Shown in pieces: positions 46,832 to 55,593 of a stretch of DNA of 64,000 bases; positions within the stretch are counted from its first letter, which is position 1; each line of letters begins with the position of its first letter. The notes beneath the pieces were generated by a model. That model searched no databases. It was not told where the DNA came from and saw nothing but the letters and a program-made list of their open reading frames with translations. The DNA is from Chloroflexota bacterium (lineage in GTDB: Bacteria > Chloroflexota > Dehalococcoidia > Lucifugimonadales > JADFKI01): NCBI GenBank assembly GCA_009840355.1, contig VXNZ01000023.1, positions 1-64,000 on the forward strand. Direction: 5' to 3'. A program made the translations under genes and the position numbers.

Positions 46832-48040
46832 TTAGTTGCTCAGATTCTCCAACAATCCTACTGCGGACATCGCTTCCGCGCATCCCTCATCCGTGACCCA
46901 CTCCCGCAACTCCGCGATTTCGTCGTCCGTATAGACGCGTCCATAATGAAGCATATCCCAGTCCGCTACCCGCTTCTCGTAGTACATCCACGATAGGCAG
47001 TATTCGTAGTTTGGATTATCTGCCCCGCTATCGAGAAGTGCGTATATCTCCGCTATCGATTCTCGCACATTCGACAGTGCGAATATGGACTGCCACGGTC
47101 GCCCTGCATACGGACCGGTCGTAAAGTGCCACTCGTCGGAGAGAGCATCATCCTCACTGACGAAAGCGACCGACGGCATCCACGCAGCCTGATAGGGCGA
47201 ACCCTGCCGCCCCTCACCTATAAATGCGTACTCGCTGCGCTGCGCTGCGCCCGTTGCCGGCACTACGGACGGATACGGTTTATCCTGCACAAGGAATATC
47301 AGCCATTCCTCTCCGTAAATGATGTTATCTCCAATTTCCCACAAATGAAGGCACCGCCCGCTCCTTCTTATACCCTCGACCGAAGGCTCATCACAATCCG
47401 GATCGTTCACGATGTCCTTGCTCATGTGGTTGGTCATCCTTTCGGCTGTGGAGAGCGCGAGATTCAGCATGGACTGCTGGCTCACGCTGGTAGGATTACC
47501 GAAAAAACTCGTCGCAACAGCTATTTCGTCGCTGCCGCTCCCCTTCAGATACTCCGAAACCTCATAAACGAACTCAACCACCGGGCGATAATGCCGCTCA
47601 CCCTCTTGCTCGTGCGAATACGCCGCACCGACATACGCAGACCGCAGCCGCGCCCTGGCAATAGTGTCCGATTCGATGATTCTCTCCTCAGGTGACCAGG
47701 GCCCGTGGTATCGGGACACGAAAGCCGGCTTCGTTTCTTGGGCACGGACGCCATCTTCGGCTTTGGTAGTCTGCGCCAAGGCGGGTACGATTGCATCGCC
47801 GCCGCCCATTGACGGCGGCGGCGTGAACCCGGATACCTCACCAAAAAACAACTCCTCCGTTCCGACAGGAGTAGCCGTTTCGCGATCAGCCGTTTCGCTA
47901 TCAGACATCTCGGGCGCCTGACTATCCGCGGCCTGCATCTCCGCCTGAAACAAATCGCATGCCACCAAAAGCATCGAGCAGACCACCAGCGCCGTTATGG
48001 TGACGCAAGCCCATATTAATCTGGTCTCTACCACTGACAC
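46832..48040 (-). CDS. Predicted lipoprotein of unknown function
   Basis: 402 aa. A signal helix (about 8-26, WACVTITALVVCSMLLVAC) ends in a lipobox-like LLVAC, so it is probably lipid anchored at the outer face of the membrane. An acidic, low-complexity linker (about 30-60) follows. The folded part (about 110-390) has four Cys pairs or more (for example DPDCDE, GRCLHLW, YEYCLSW, DEGCAEA) and no family I recognise. GTG start at 48040; the preceding tract is CTGAC-rich. Confidence 0.7.
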   Translation of the reverse strand: MSVVETRLIWACVTITALVVCSMLLVACDLFQAEMQAADSQAPEMSDSETADRETATPVGTEELFFGEVSGFTPPPSMGGGDAIVPALAQTTKAEDGVRAQETKPAFVSRYHGPWSPEERIIESDTIARARLRSAYVGAAYSHEQEGERHYRPVVEFVYEVSEYLKGSGSDEIAVATSFFGNPTSVSQQSMLNLALSTAERMTNHMSKDIVNDPDCDEPSVEGIRRSGRCLHLWEIGDNIIYGEEWLIFLVQDKPYPSVVPATGAAQRSEYAFIGEGRQGSPYQAAWMPSVAFVSEDDALSDEWHFTTGPYAGRPWQSIFALSNVRESIAEIYALLDSGADNPNYEYCLSWMYYEKRVADWDMLHYGRVYTDDEIAELREWVTDEGCAEAMSAVGLLENLSN

Positions 48041-48065
48041 ACTGACCGACTGACATACTGATGAA

Positions 48066-48920
48066 CTATATCAAACTATACCCGCTGCCTTCGCGGCCAT
48101 TGGGCGTGCCTGTGCCGCGCGCTTCGTCAATCCAGCCGTATTCCTTGAGGATTTGCTGGCTGTAGGTAACGCGCCCGGTAACATCGTCAAGCGGCTCGGT
48201 CGCCAGCAGCAGCGACGCCTTTGCCATAAGCTCGGGATGTTCGCCGCGCGGGTCGTCGATGCCGGTTACGAGGTTATGGAACACCGTGCCGGGTGTAGGC
48301 ACGACCTGCGACGGCGACACGGCGGTTACGGATATGCCGTACTGATAGACTTCCTGCGCGAGTCCTTGCGTGAAGCGTTCGAGCGCCGCCTTTTCCGCGC
48401 CGTAGCATGTGCCGCCGCTGTTTGGCGGGACATCCTGATACGGTCCACGCCCGGGACCGATAGCCGCGCCGGACGAAATGTTGACGATGCTGCCGCTGCC
48501 TCTGGGAATCATGTCTTCGAGGACATGCTGGCTGAGGATGAAGGGCGCGTGGAAATTGACCGCCCACGAGCGCATCCAGCGGTTGAGCGCGTAGTCTTTG
48601 ACAGGGATGAAGTATGTGAGAGCGGCGTTGTTCACCAGCACATCGACGGGACCGTATGTGTCGCGCGCAGTCTGCACTAGCGCTTCGCAGTCTTCCGGAA
48701 GCGATATGTTCGCGGCGGCAGCGGTCGCCTCGCCGCCTGCGTCGCGGATTTCCTGCACAGTCGTGTTCAGCGAGCCTTCGAGCGGATGCGAGCCTTCTTC
48801 GACGGTGCGCGCCGCGCAGATGACCTTGCCGCCCTCCGCGGCGAACAGCACGGCGATGTCCTTGCCGATGCCCCTGCTCGCGCCCGTAACGATAACTACT
48901 TTGTCGTCAAGTCTGCCCAT
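48066..48920 (-). CDS. Short-chain dehydrogenase/reductase
   Basis: 284 aa classical SDR with TGASRGIG (12-19) for NAD(P), NNAA (97-100), and the active residues Ser149/150, Tyr173 and Lys177 (CYGAEKAAL). An ARTVEEG motif after strand 2 suggests NADP preference. The insert GPGRGPYQDVPPNSGG before the active Tyr is longer than in typical members. The substrate is unknown. Confidence 0.88.
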   Translation of the reverse strand: MGRLDDKVVIVTGASRGIGKDIAVLFAAEGGKVICAARTVEEGSHPLEGSLNTTVQEIRDAGGEATAAAANISLPEDCEALVQTARDTYGPVDVLVNNAALTYFIPVKDYALNRWMRSWAVNFHAPFILSQHVLEDMIPRGSGSIVNISSGAAIGPGRGPYQDVPPNSGGTCYGAEKAALERFTQGLAQEVYQYGISVTAVSPSQVVPTPGTVFHNLVTGIDDPRGEHPELMAKASLLLATEPLDDVTGRVTYSQQILKEYGWIDEARGTGTPNGREGSGYSLI

Positions 48921-49054
48921 GTAAAGCCTCCGGTATCCGGTGTTGAGTTGTCAGTAATCAGTTTTCTGCCGTCAGTGGGATGGTTGCTTCAACAAAGCGG
49001 TAGCCAACCCCTGTATTTCCAATCGAGAAAGGTCTGCGAGCTTGCTGCCGTCGG

Positions 49055-49195
49055 TTATCTCTCTATTCCGACTATGCCATTGTCCTTGTCATAATCCAGA
49101 ACGATGCAGGGCGCAACTTCTTCAGACACCACGCTTGTGCGCGAGTGCAATCCGATGTAAAGCATATCGCTTGCGGTGTCGTATTGTATTTCCAA
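49055..49195 (-). CDS. DUF2283 protein, short
   Basis: 46 aa: EIQYDTASDMLYIGL, then VVSEEVAPCIVLDYDKDNGIVGIER. This is the DUF2283 core but stops at GIER where family members usually run on a few residues. TTG at 49195 is preferred because GAGGG lies seven bases upstream; longer upstream frames overlap the restriction gene. Third gene of the restriction-modification row; DUF2283 proteins have no established role. Confidence 0.65.
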   Translation of the reverse strand: MEIQYDTASDMLYIGLHSRTSVVSEEVAPCIVLDYDKDNGIVGIER

Positions 49196-49208
49196 ATCAT
49201 GCCCTCGT

Positions 49209-49982
49209 TCATTCGATTGCGAGAAGGCGCGCATGCACATCCTCAATAATCTCTAATAGCTCTGTGTATGTTCCTGCACCGCCAATCATGTCCCAAAGTT
49301 CGCTGCCCATCAGCACCTGCCGCTCCATGTCCATAATCTGCTTGGTGAAGCTATGGGCGTAATCTTCGCGTCTGATGTAGGGATTATATGTCAGTCCGAG
49401 ATGCGCTTGCGCGCCAGCGACACCCTTCCTGCCCATAATCAGCAGGTAGTACAGAATCTTCCTTTTCGACTCTGCCGCTATATCAAGGTTGGGCAGTGGA
49501 CTTTTCAATTCTACAAACAGAGGTCCGCCGTGAAAGTCCTCGATGTACAAGTCCGCCGTTACTGCTCTATTCGTCCGTCCGCCGCCGCGTGAATTGAGAA
49601 TATCCGATAATTCATCGTCATGGTTTGGTTCGCGTGGAGTTTCACGCCGCCTTCTTGGGGTGCGAAGTTCCGTTACGATTTGCTCAATCATATTGCAAGC
49701 AGCGTCGTTCACCTCACCTTCAATCGTGTATTCCGTGAATACTTGCCCAAACCTATCCTCGGCTATCGTTCTTGCGATTGACGGGTAGAGTGTATTCCCC
49801 ATAGATGTAACGACGCTTCTTTCAACTCGCGCTCCTAGAATCGCTTCCTCCGAGAAGAGAAGCCTGTGAAAGGGATAAGCAAGCCTGATGTCTTCAGGAG
49901 TCCATCTACTCCTCTTCGGCAGCTGCTCCATGGCAAAGTCATACAGCACATGCCACAGGCGTTCTCGGGTTTCCCGCCGCAT
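49209..49982 (-). CDS. TdeIII-family type II restriction endonuclease
   Basis: 257 aa matching the TdeIII family, whose prototype recognises GGNCC. The PD-(D/E)XK site shows Asp144 (VTADLYIED), Glu158 and Lys160 (LFVELKSPLPNLD). The ATG at 49982 is four bases after the last base of the methyltransferase gene; a TTG at 49985 is adjacent to it. Tight linkage with the methyltransferase makes a restriction-modification system. Site specificity here is not testable by eye. Confidence 0.85.
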   Translation of the reverse strand: MRRETRERLWHVLYDFAMEQLPKRSRWTPEDIRLAYPFHRLLFSEEAILGARVERSVVTSMGNTLYPSIARTIAEDRFGQVFTEYTIEGEVNDAACNMIEQIVTELRTPRRRRETPREPNHDDELSDILNSRGGGRTNRAVTADLYIEDFHGGPLFVELKSPLPNLDIAAESKRKILYYLLIMGRKGVAGAQAHLGLTYNPYIRREDYAHSFTKQIMDMERQVLMGSELWDMIGGAGTYTELLEIIEDVHARLLAIE

Positions 49983-49985
49983 CAA

Positions 49986-51206
49986 TCAGCAATCCTTCCA
50001 TATAAGCACGCTCTCGAAGAACGCGCCCGCGCGCCTACCCGTCCGTCGGTTCACATGCCGCTCAACGCGAGCCTCAAGCCGCATCCCGACGCGCTCGCGG
50101 ATTTCGTCATACAGGTCGCGCTTGTCATTCACAATCACCACCATCCGCCCGCCCGGATTCAGACTCTTGCGAACATTCAGGAATGTCTCGGAAATGCCCT
50201 CAACATATTCTGCCTGTGCTCTCTTTGAGCTACCCTTCGACGCGCGCCCAATCTCGGATTTTTCCCGCCACGGCAGTTCCAGCAGTTCGTAAGCGTAGCG
50301 ATGCTGCTCGTGATAGTCGATTAACCCAACATACGGAGGCGAGGTTATAACTAAGTCATGAGCGGGGAACTCGACAGCGCGGCTGTCTCCCGTAATAACG
50401 GATATGTCCGCTTCTCGGCGAATGGATGCGAACTCGCGAATGCGCTTGAAAGTATCGGCGCTGTACCGTTTGAGAAACTTCGCCGAGTCCTCCGTAGGTC
50501 TGCATGTACGCCCGTGCTTGTAGCACCAGTAGGGCCCGATCTGCGGCTTCTTCGGAAAATCCAGGTCGTAATGAGTCGTCAAGCGGGCAGACCGCGCCGA
50601 CCGCGACAGTATCAGCCGCAGCACGTCTTGGTAAGTGTACTCCGAGATGAGCGCCCTGTAAGCAAGCAGCGACTCCAACGCCGGCGGCGCGAACCACGAA
50701 ATCAGATACTCGCTTGCGCCATAGGGAACTGCGCGCTCCAGTAAAAGCAATTGCGACTCGGCCGTCGCCTTGTGAACTATGTCCTTGATTTCGCGTTCTA
50801 GCAAGTCTATGTCGTAAGTCCCCGTCTTCACGCGCGCAATCAGGGAGTTGAATTCCGATATATCGCAGCCGACGGCGTTGATGCCCTGCGCCCCCGCCTC
50901 CACAAGCGTCGTCCCCGAACCAGAAAAAGGATCGCACACCGCGGCAGGCTGAAACTTCCGCAAGAATATCTCTACCAACTGCGGGATGAATTTGCCAAGA
51001 TACGGATGCAGCCGATGAACATGCTTCGTCCTGACGCGCTCAGGCAAGTCCTGCTCCCGCCAATTGAGATTAAGTTCTTCCAGCGGCGTGTCAGGGTTAA
51101 CCGCGCTCGCGTCCGTCAAAGGCATGTCCGGATACTGCGGAGAGTAGCCACCGGATTGCTCCAAAGTGGCTACTGTTGCCTTATTCCCCGTGTCAACGGC
51201 ATTCAT
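49986..51206 (-). CDS. DNA methyltransferase of the TdeIII-type system
   Basis: 406 aa. Motif I DPFSGSGTT (92-100) comes before motif IV TSPPY (288-292), so it is an amino-methyltransferase (N4-cytosine or N6-adenine) with motif I first. Pro-Pro-Tyr is intact. A region with two Cys pairs (YWCYKHGRTCRPT) lies between. It protects host DNA from the adjacent TdeIII-type enzyme. The HAD gene ends 37 bases upstream, so the row may start there. Confidence 0.88.
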   Translation of the reverse strand: MNAVDTGNKATVATLEQSGGYSPQYPDMPLTDASAVNPDTPLEELNLNWREQDLPERVRTKHVHRLHPYLGKFIPQLVEIFLRKFQPAAVCDPFSGSGTTLVEAGAQGINAVGCDISEFNSLIARVKTGTYDIDLLEREIKDIVHKATAESQLLLLERAVPYGASEYLISWFAPPALESLLAYRALISEYTYQDVLRLILSRSARSARLTTHYDLDFPKKPQIGPYWCYKHGRTCRPTEDSAKFLKRYSADTFKRIREFASIRREADISVITGDSRAVEFPAHDLVITSPPYVGLIDYHEQHRYAYELLELPWREKSEIGRASKGSSKRAQAEYVEGISETFLNVRKSLNPGGRMVVIVNDKRDLYDEIRERVGMRLEARVERHVNRRTGRRAGAFFESVLIWKDC

Positions 51207-51243
51207 ACTCGTGTACCTGTTAGGACTCTCAGATTTATCCTAC

Positions 51244-51966
51244 CTACACCCCCAACTTCACCGCAAGGTCATTGAAGTCCGTAGCGTACACATCCAGCCA
51301 GTCTTCGTTGGTGGTGTCCACCTCGACATCGGGACCATGCTCGCCCGGGCGGGGGACGAACGCGGTTCTGAGACCGGCTTCCTTAGCGGACTTCAGGTCG
51401 AACTTGTGCGCTGCGACCATCATCACTTGATTGAAGGGCAAGCCGAGCAGGTTCGCCGCGCCCTGATAGACCTTCGGGTCGCGCTTGTACGCCTTGAACA
51501 GCTCGGCGGACAGGATGCAGTCCCACGGCAGCCCACCCCACTTCGCCATGTTCGTCAGCAGCGCGACATTGCCGTTGGAAAGCGTGGATATGACATAGCC
51601 CTTCTTAAGGCGCGTGAGGCCCGGCGCGGAGTCTGGCCATGGGTCGAGACGATGCCATGCCTTATTGAAGTCCTGCTTTTCGTCCTCGGACAGCCCGGTG
51701 ATGTTGAACTCTTCGAGCAGGTCGTCGAGAATCATGCGGTGCAGGGTGTCTATATTCGTCCACGGCAGCTCGCCGGTGCGGACGCGCTCCATAGACGGCC
51801 CGTATCCGCCACGCCACCTGTCCGCGAACGCCGCCCAATCGACATCCACGCCCTTCGCCTTCGACAGTTTCACTCCCTCTCGGATAATACTGCTGCGCCA
51901 GTCCACCACCGTGCCGAACACGTCGAATGTAAGCGCCTTCACCTGTGTGATGTCAAAGTCAGTCAT
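51244..51966 (-). CDS. HAD-superfamily, haloacid dehalogenase type II-like
   Basis: 240 aa. Motif I FDVFGTVVDW with nucleophile Asp15, motif II STLSNGN, motif III Lys in FKAYKRDPKVY and motif IV VMMVAAHKFDLKSAKEAG. This matches the L-2-haloacid dehalogenase group, which hydrolyses C-halogen bonds, though many members act on phosphate esters. Ends 37 bases before the methyltransferase start. No clear partner. Confidence 0.85.
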   Translation of the reverse strand: MTDFDITQVKALTFDVFGTVVDWRSSIIREGVKLSKAKGVDVDWAAFADRWRGGYGPSMERVRTGELPWTNIDTLHRMILDDLLEEFNITGLSEDEKQDFNKAWHRLDPWPDSAPGLTRLKKGYVISTLSNGNVALLTNMAKWGGLPWDCILSAELFKAYKRDPKVYQGAANLLGLPFNQVMMVAAHKFDLKSAKEAGLRTAFVPRPGEHGPDVEVDTTNEDWLDVYATDFNDLAVKLGV

Positions 51967-52198
51967 CGGGGAAATTGAGCCTCCTGCTTGTTTGTTGTAG
52001 GTGCTAATTCTATACCACCAGAATGTTACGGGGATGCGTGTAGGCTGTCAAACAGCATTTGCGCGCATCCGCGCCGAATTCGTTTCGGCAATAGGCAGAG
52101 CGCAGCCGCAGCCGTTCAGGTTTGGCTGAAGGACTGTTATCGCTATGGTATAATTCAGCCACACCGAACTTATCAAGCCAAATCAACAAGGCAGGAAT

Positions 52199-52432
52199 AT
52201 GGTAACCAGCGAAGAAGCCAGAGATCTCAACGACAAAATCCAAGGTATAGATACCCGCGTAAGCCGCTTGGAAGGCGGCTACCAGCATCTTGCCACGAAA
52301 GCCGACTTGCAAGAAGTAAAAGGCGAATTGAAAGCCGACATGAAAGACCTCGAAAATCGGCTGTTCGTGCGCCTTGGACTGCTGATTATCGTAGTGGGAG
52401 CGGCCGTCGCTGTTTTACAGCGCCTATGGTGA
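52199..52432 (+). CDS. Small coiled-coil protein with C-terminal membrane helix
   Basis: 77 aa: heptad-like EEARDLNDKIQGIDTRVSRLE, ATKADLQEVKGELKADMKDLENR, and one helix (LGLLIIVVGAAVAVLQRL). It shares the plan and the ATKADL block with the 54-aa protein at 19940. GGCAGGAAT precedes the ATG. Function unknown; TATAAT at about 52147-52152 could be its -10 box. Confidence 0.6.
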   Translation: MVTSEEARDLNDKIQGIDTRVSRLEGGYQHLATKADLQEVKGELKADMKDLENRLFVRLGLLIIVVGAAVAVLQRLW

Positions 52433-52464
52433 ACGGCGCAACACATCAATCATCATATCCACGC

Positions 52465-52494
52465 TAGACACAACCCGATCCCAAATGATATAAT
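52465..52494 (+). promoter_or_regulatory. Promoter of the riboswitch transcript
   Basis: TAGACA (52465-52470) and TATAAT (52489-52494) are separated by 18 bases. Transcription would begin near 52500, right where the first riboswitch stem starts. Confidence 0.55.
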
Positions 52495-52498
52495 TTCG

Positions 52499-52609
52499 CC
52501 AACAATCGAATATGCGCGGGGGGAGCTTGGTTTGCCAGGCTGAGAGGCTCCGATTTTTTGGAGCGACCCCAATAACCTGATCTGGGTAATTCCAGCGTAG
52601 GGATGTTGG
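52499..52609 (+). promoter_or_regulatory. TPP (thiamine pyrophosphate) riboswitch
   Basis: Core conserved blocks are in order: GGGGGGAGC, GGCTGAGAGGCTCC, GACCCC, ACCTGATCTGGGTAATTCC and CAGCGTAGGGA. P1 is CCAACA (52499-52504) with TGTTGG (52604-52609). P3 is extended by GGCTCC pairing with GGAGC around TTTTTT. These are the hallmarks of the THI element. A terminator follows at 52630, so TPP would switch off the downstream symporter gene by transcription termination. Confidence 0.95.
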
Positions 52610-52629
52610 TTCTCTTATTATTTTGCAAG

Positions 52630-52665
52630 GCTGCCCCAGATGTTGAGGGGCGGCTATTCTTTTTG
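52630..52665 (+). terminator. Riboswitch-linked intrinsic terminator
   Basis: GCTGCCCC (52630-52637) pairs with GGGGCGGC (52647-52654) with one G-U wobble, then TATTCTTTTT. It lies 20 bases after the riboswitch and 58 bases before the symporter ATG, the expected place for an expression platform. Confidence 0.8.
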
Positions 52666-52723
52666 CCCTTCGCATCTTCTTCCTTCCGCATGCGCCTCAC
52701 ACGCATGTAAGGAGGACATTACC

Positions 52724-54199
52724 ATGCTGGGCACAACCGTCGGGCTGGCGACGCTGATTATCGTTGGCGTGGCATTTCTAATCTTGGGCATCGCGCGTAT
52801 CGGACGCCGCAGGCAGAGCGTCGAGGACTATACTATTTCGCGCAATCACGCGCCGACGAATGTGGGCATCGCGACTCTCGTCGCGTCCATGTTTGGCACT
52901 TGGGTGCTGATGAGCCCGGGCGAGACCGGCGCGAACTTCGGCATCGTCTCGCTGATAGGCTACGCGCTCGGCATGGCGGGCATCCCCGTGATGTTCATGT
53001 TCGTGGGTCCGCGCATTCGCCAACTTATGCCCAACGGACACTCGGTTACCGAATACGTCAGACACCGCTTTGGCGCCGTCCCCTTCGTCTCCATCGCCAT
53101 CGTCATCATCTTCGTGATGGGCATCTTCATCGCGGCGGAGATGACCGCGATAACCAACGCAGTGTCCATACTCACGGGCATTCCCAAGTGGACTACCGCA
53201 TTGGGCGTGGGCATCGTCGTGGTCATATACACCGCTTACGGCGGGTTGCGCGCGTCCATCTTCACCGACACCATCCAGTTCTGGGTGCTTATGCCCGCGC
53301 TGCTGCTTATTGTGGTAGTCGCCGCCGTGCTGATTGGCGATAGCGGCGCATGGGGCAAGGCGGGCGAAACGGGTTTGCTCTCATTTGGCAGCAGCGGCAG
53401 CTACTACTTCGCCATCGTGTTAATCATAGGCATTGTGGCGTCCAACGCCTTCCATCCCGGTATGTGGCAGCGCGTTTACACCGTGAAAGACCAGCAGGCG
53501 CTCAATCGCAGCCTCTGGACGGCAGCCGCCATATCCATTCCCATCACCTTCCTGATGGGTTTGGCAGGAATTGCGGCGGTGTCAAACGGCTCTGTGGGGC
53601 CGTTCCAGTATCCCGAAGTTGCCGCGGCATTGTTCGCGCTTGGCAGCGACATATTCCCAATCTGGATGCACTTCCTAATGCTGATATGCGCCCTCTTGCT
53701 TGCCATGAGTACGCTGGACACGCTGATGAACGGACTGGCAAGCAATGTGGCGACCGACCTCGCAGACACGCACATCAGCACAGAAGGCAACGCATTGATG
53801 TGGATTGCGCGTTCCATCACAGTGATAGTGGCGATACCCTCGATATTCATCGCGTCACAGTTCAGCAGTGTGTTGTATGTGTTTCTCGTTGCGGACTTGC
53901 TGGGGGCGGCAATCGCGGTACCGATGCTCATAGGATTGTACTCGCGGCGCATGTCCGGCTGGGGCGTCATCGTCGCCGGCGGCGTGGGTATTGTCGTGGG
54001 CGCGCTATACTACCCGATGCCCGACTTGGTGTCGCCGATGATTCTTGCCGCGCCGTTCGGCACGCAGATGTTCTTCGCCTTCGCATCCGCGCTGGTTGTG
54101 TCAGCGGTGATAAGCGTAGTGGTGATATTGCTGCGCCAACCCGCGCAAGACTACAATTTCGCAAGGCTGAGCGAAGAAGTGGAGTTGATTGAAGGGTAG
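52724..54199 (+). CDS. Sodium:solute symporter under TPP riboswitch control
   Basis: 491 aa with about 13 hydrophobic helices and the SSF pattern RRRQSVEDYTISRNHAPT, then MAGIPVMFMFVGPRIR and TLDTLMNGLASNVATDL. The SSF family covers many solutes. Because a TPP riboswitch controls it, thiamine or a precursor such as hydroxymethylpyrimidine is the likely substrate. SSF members in THI regulons have been predicted before (ThiV). ATG at 52724 follows AAGGAGGACATTACC; the 28 upstream in-frame codons overlap the terminator and are excluded. Confidence 0.85.
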   Translation: MLGTTVGLATLIIVGVAFLILGIARIGRRRQSVEDYTISRNHAPTNVGIATLVASMFGTWVLMSPGETGANFGIVSLIGYALGMAGIPVMFMFVGPRIRQLMPNGHSVTEYVRHRFGAVPFVSIAIVIIFVMGIFIAAEMTAITNAVSILTGIPKWTTALGVGIVVVIYTAYGGLRASIFTDTIQFWVLMPALLLIVVVAAVLIGDSGAWGKAGETGLLSFGSSGSYYFAIVLIIGIVASNAFHPGMWQRVYTVKDQQALNRSLWTAAAISIPITFLMGLAGIAAVSNGSVGPFQYPEVAAALFALGSDIFPIWMHFLMLICALLLAMSTLDTLMNGLASNVATDLADTHISTEGNALMWIARSITVIVAIPSIFIASQFSSVLYVFLVADLLGAAIAVPMLIGLYSRRMSGWGVIVAGGVGIVVGALYYPMPDLVSPMILAAPFGTQMFFAFASALVVSAVISVVVILLRQPAQDYNFARLSEEVELIEG

Positions 54200-54273
54200 G
54201 TAATTAGACAGAATGGGGCGGACGGGTAGGATGGATTACTGCTAGACTCACATTGATGGCGGGATGGGGGTTA

Positions 54274-54312
54274 TTTTACCCCCATCCTAACCTTCCCACT
54301 CAGGAGAACGGG
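54274..54312. repeat. Family C unit
   Basis: TTTTACCCCCATCCTAACC then TTCCCACTCAGGAGAACGGG, a partly decayed family C unit after the symporter gene. The stretch 54200-54524 otherwise holds one small ORF (54323-54460) and a CTATCCTAT-type tandem (about 54461-54500). Confidence 0.55.
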
Positions 54313-54322
54313 GCATCTGGGG

Positions 54323-54460
54323 CTAGGCAAGCGTTTGGGTCATCATGAGAGTTACGCCGCGCTCGGCAGCTTCCCGCTCTAGTGAGGCGTTCGGCGTAAT
54401 ATAGTACAGTAATGGATGCGCATCGCTGTCCGGAAATAACCTGCGGATGTAGTTGTCCAT
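54323..54460 (-). CDS. Possible 45-aa small protein
   Basis: An ATG-started frame encoding MDNYIRRLFPDSDAHP and ending RGVTLMMTQTLA. Third-position use looks coding-like, and it fills much of an otherwise empty gap, but there is no convincing ribosome site and no family is recognised. It could be a remnant. Low confidence. Confidence 0.3.
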   Translation of the reverse strand: MDNYIRRLFPDSDAHPLLYYITPNASLEREAAERGVTLMMTQTLA

Positions 54461-54524
54461 CTATATCCTATCTATCCTATCTATCCTGTCTATCCTGTTA
54501 ATTCCCGGCGAGGCGGTGCCCCGT

Positions 54525-55112
54525 TCACGCGATGGCGAAGAGGCGGGCTGCCTTGATTACGGCTACTAGCAGGGGCATTAGCAGGTCGCGGAGGCGAAGG
54601 GTGAGCGCGGTTACGATGACGGCGATGACAGCACCGCCTAGGATGTCTGCCGGGTAGTGGACGCCGACGTAGATTCGTGAAAAGCCGTACACCGCCGCCG
54701 CGACGAATAACACAACGCCCAAGCGCCGGTTGATGCACCAGACGCCGGCGGCTATGGCAAACGCGACTGCGGCGCTGTTCGATGGGAACGACGAGTCGGT
54801 GGGCATGTAGAACAGCAGGCTGACATCGTCCAAGCCGTCGAATGGGCGCGGGCGGAAGAACAGCGCGTTGCAGATGAATACGACCAGGCTGGACAATGCC
54901 ATCGCCGTCAGCGCGGTGAACATGCCAATCTGATAGCGCATCCGCTCGCGATCGTCGCTGCCCACGAACCAGAGCGCGACCAGCGTCAAGCCCATGCCCA
55001 CAGGCACGAGGTAGTCGCTGGCGAGACGGCTCATCATCGCGTCAATGACGGGCGCATGCCCTACCAGCGCGTTTATCCAGAGAAATAGCGCTTTATCTGC
55101 GTCCGCCAGCAT
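54525..55112 (-). CDS. PAP2-family phosphatase with altered motifs
   Basis: 195 aa, about six hydrophobic segments. Motif C1 reads NALFFRPRP (Asn82 in place of Lys), motif C2 reads PSNS (110-113, Ser in place of the catalytic His), and motif C3 SRIYVGVHYPADI is intact (His152, Asp156). It resembles undecaprenyl-pyrophosphatase-like PAP2 enzymes, but loss of the C2 His may mean altered or no phosphatase action. ATG at 55112 follows AGGGA. It overlaps the next gene by 40 bases, so they are probably coupled. Confidence 0.78.
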   Translation of the reverse strand: MLADADKALFLWINALVGHAPVIDAMMSRLASDYLVPVGMGLTLVALWFVGSDDRERMRYQIGMFTALTAMALSSLVVFICNALFFRPRPFDGLDDVSLLFYMPTDSSFPSNSAAVAFAIAAGVWCINRRLGVVLFVAAAVYGFSRIYVGVHYPADILGGAVIAVIVTALTLRLRDLLMPLLVAVIKAARLFAIA

Positions 55113-55579
55113 TTCGCGTCCCTGTACCAGTAGCGGTAATTTTGTGTCATCGCCTGCCACCAGCTGCTATATCGCAGCGCTCCAAGGCCGGGGAGTGGCG
55201 CGTGTGTCGCATCGTGCCGAGCATCGTCTGCGTTCTGCGCATCGCCCGATTGTCGCGCATCACGGTTGCGGCGCAGGCGCTTGTTTAGGGGGGATGTTAG
55301 AGCGCAGGTCAGTATGCCGGCGGCGGCTACGGCTAGGAAGAAGAAGATGCCTTGCTGATTGGAGTCTAGCCCGCCTTCGTAGTCGTTGATGTTGCGCTCG
55401 GCTACGGCGAAGAACCATACGATTGCGCCTATCGCGAGGGCGATGCCAAGCGTGCGGGCAATTCGAGGATGCTTGAAGACCAGCAGCCCGCGCAAACCGC
55501 CGATTGACGCGGCAGCCTGTATCACGCCCAGGCTCGCGACGAACACCATTATGAAGTAATCGGCGGCGAATGAGATCAT
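55073..55579 (-). CDS. Hypothetical three-helix membrane protein
   Basis: 168 aa. Three hydrophobic segments (about 5-22, 44-60, 77-97), a NINDYEGGLDSNQQGIFFF loop, and a polar Arg/Asp-rich C-terminal tail. I do not recognise a family. It sits between ilvE (15 bases upstream) and the PAP2 gene (40-base overlap), so the three are likely co-transcribed. A longer start at 55618 would overlap ilvE and is not favoured. Confidence 0.6.
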   Translation of the reverse strand: MISFAADYFIMVFVASLGVIQAAASIGGLRGLLVFKHPRIARTLGIALAIGAIVWFFAVAERNINDYEGGLDSNQQGIFFFLAVAAAGILTCALTSPLNKRLRRNRDARQSGDAQNADDARHDATHAPLPGLGALRYSSWWQAMTQNYRYWYRDAKCWRTQIKRYFSG

Positions 55580-55593
55580 CGACGACTTGGCGG

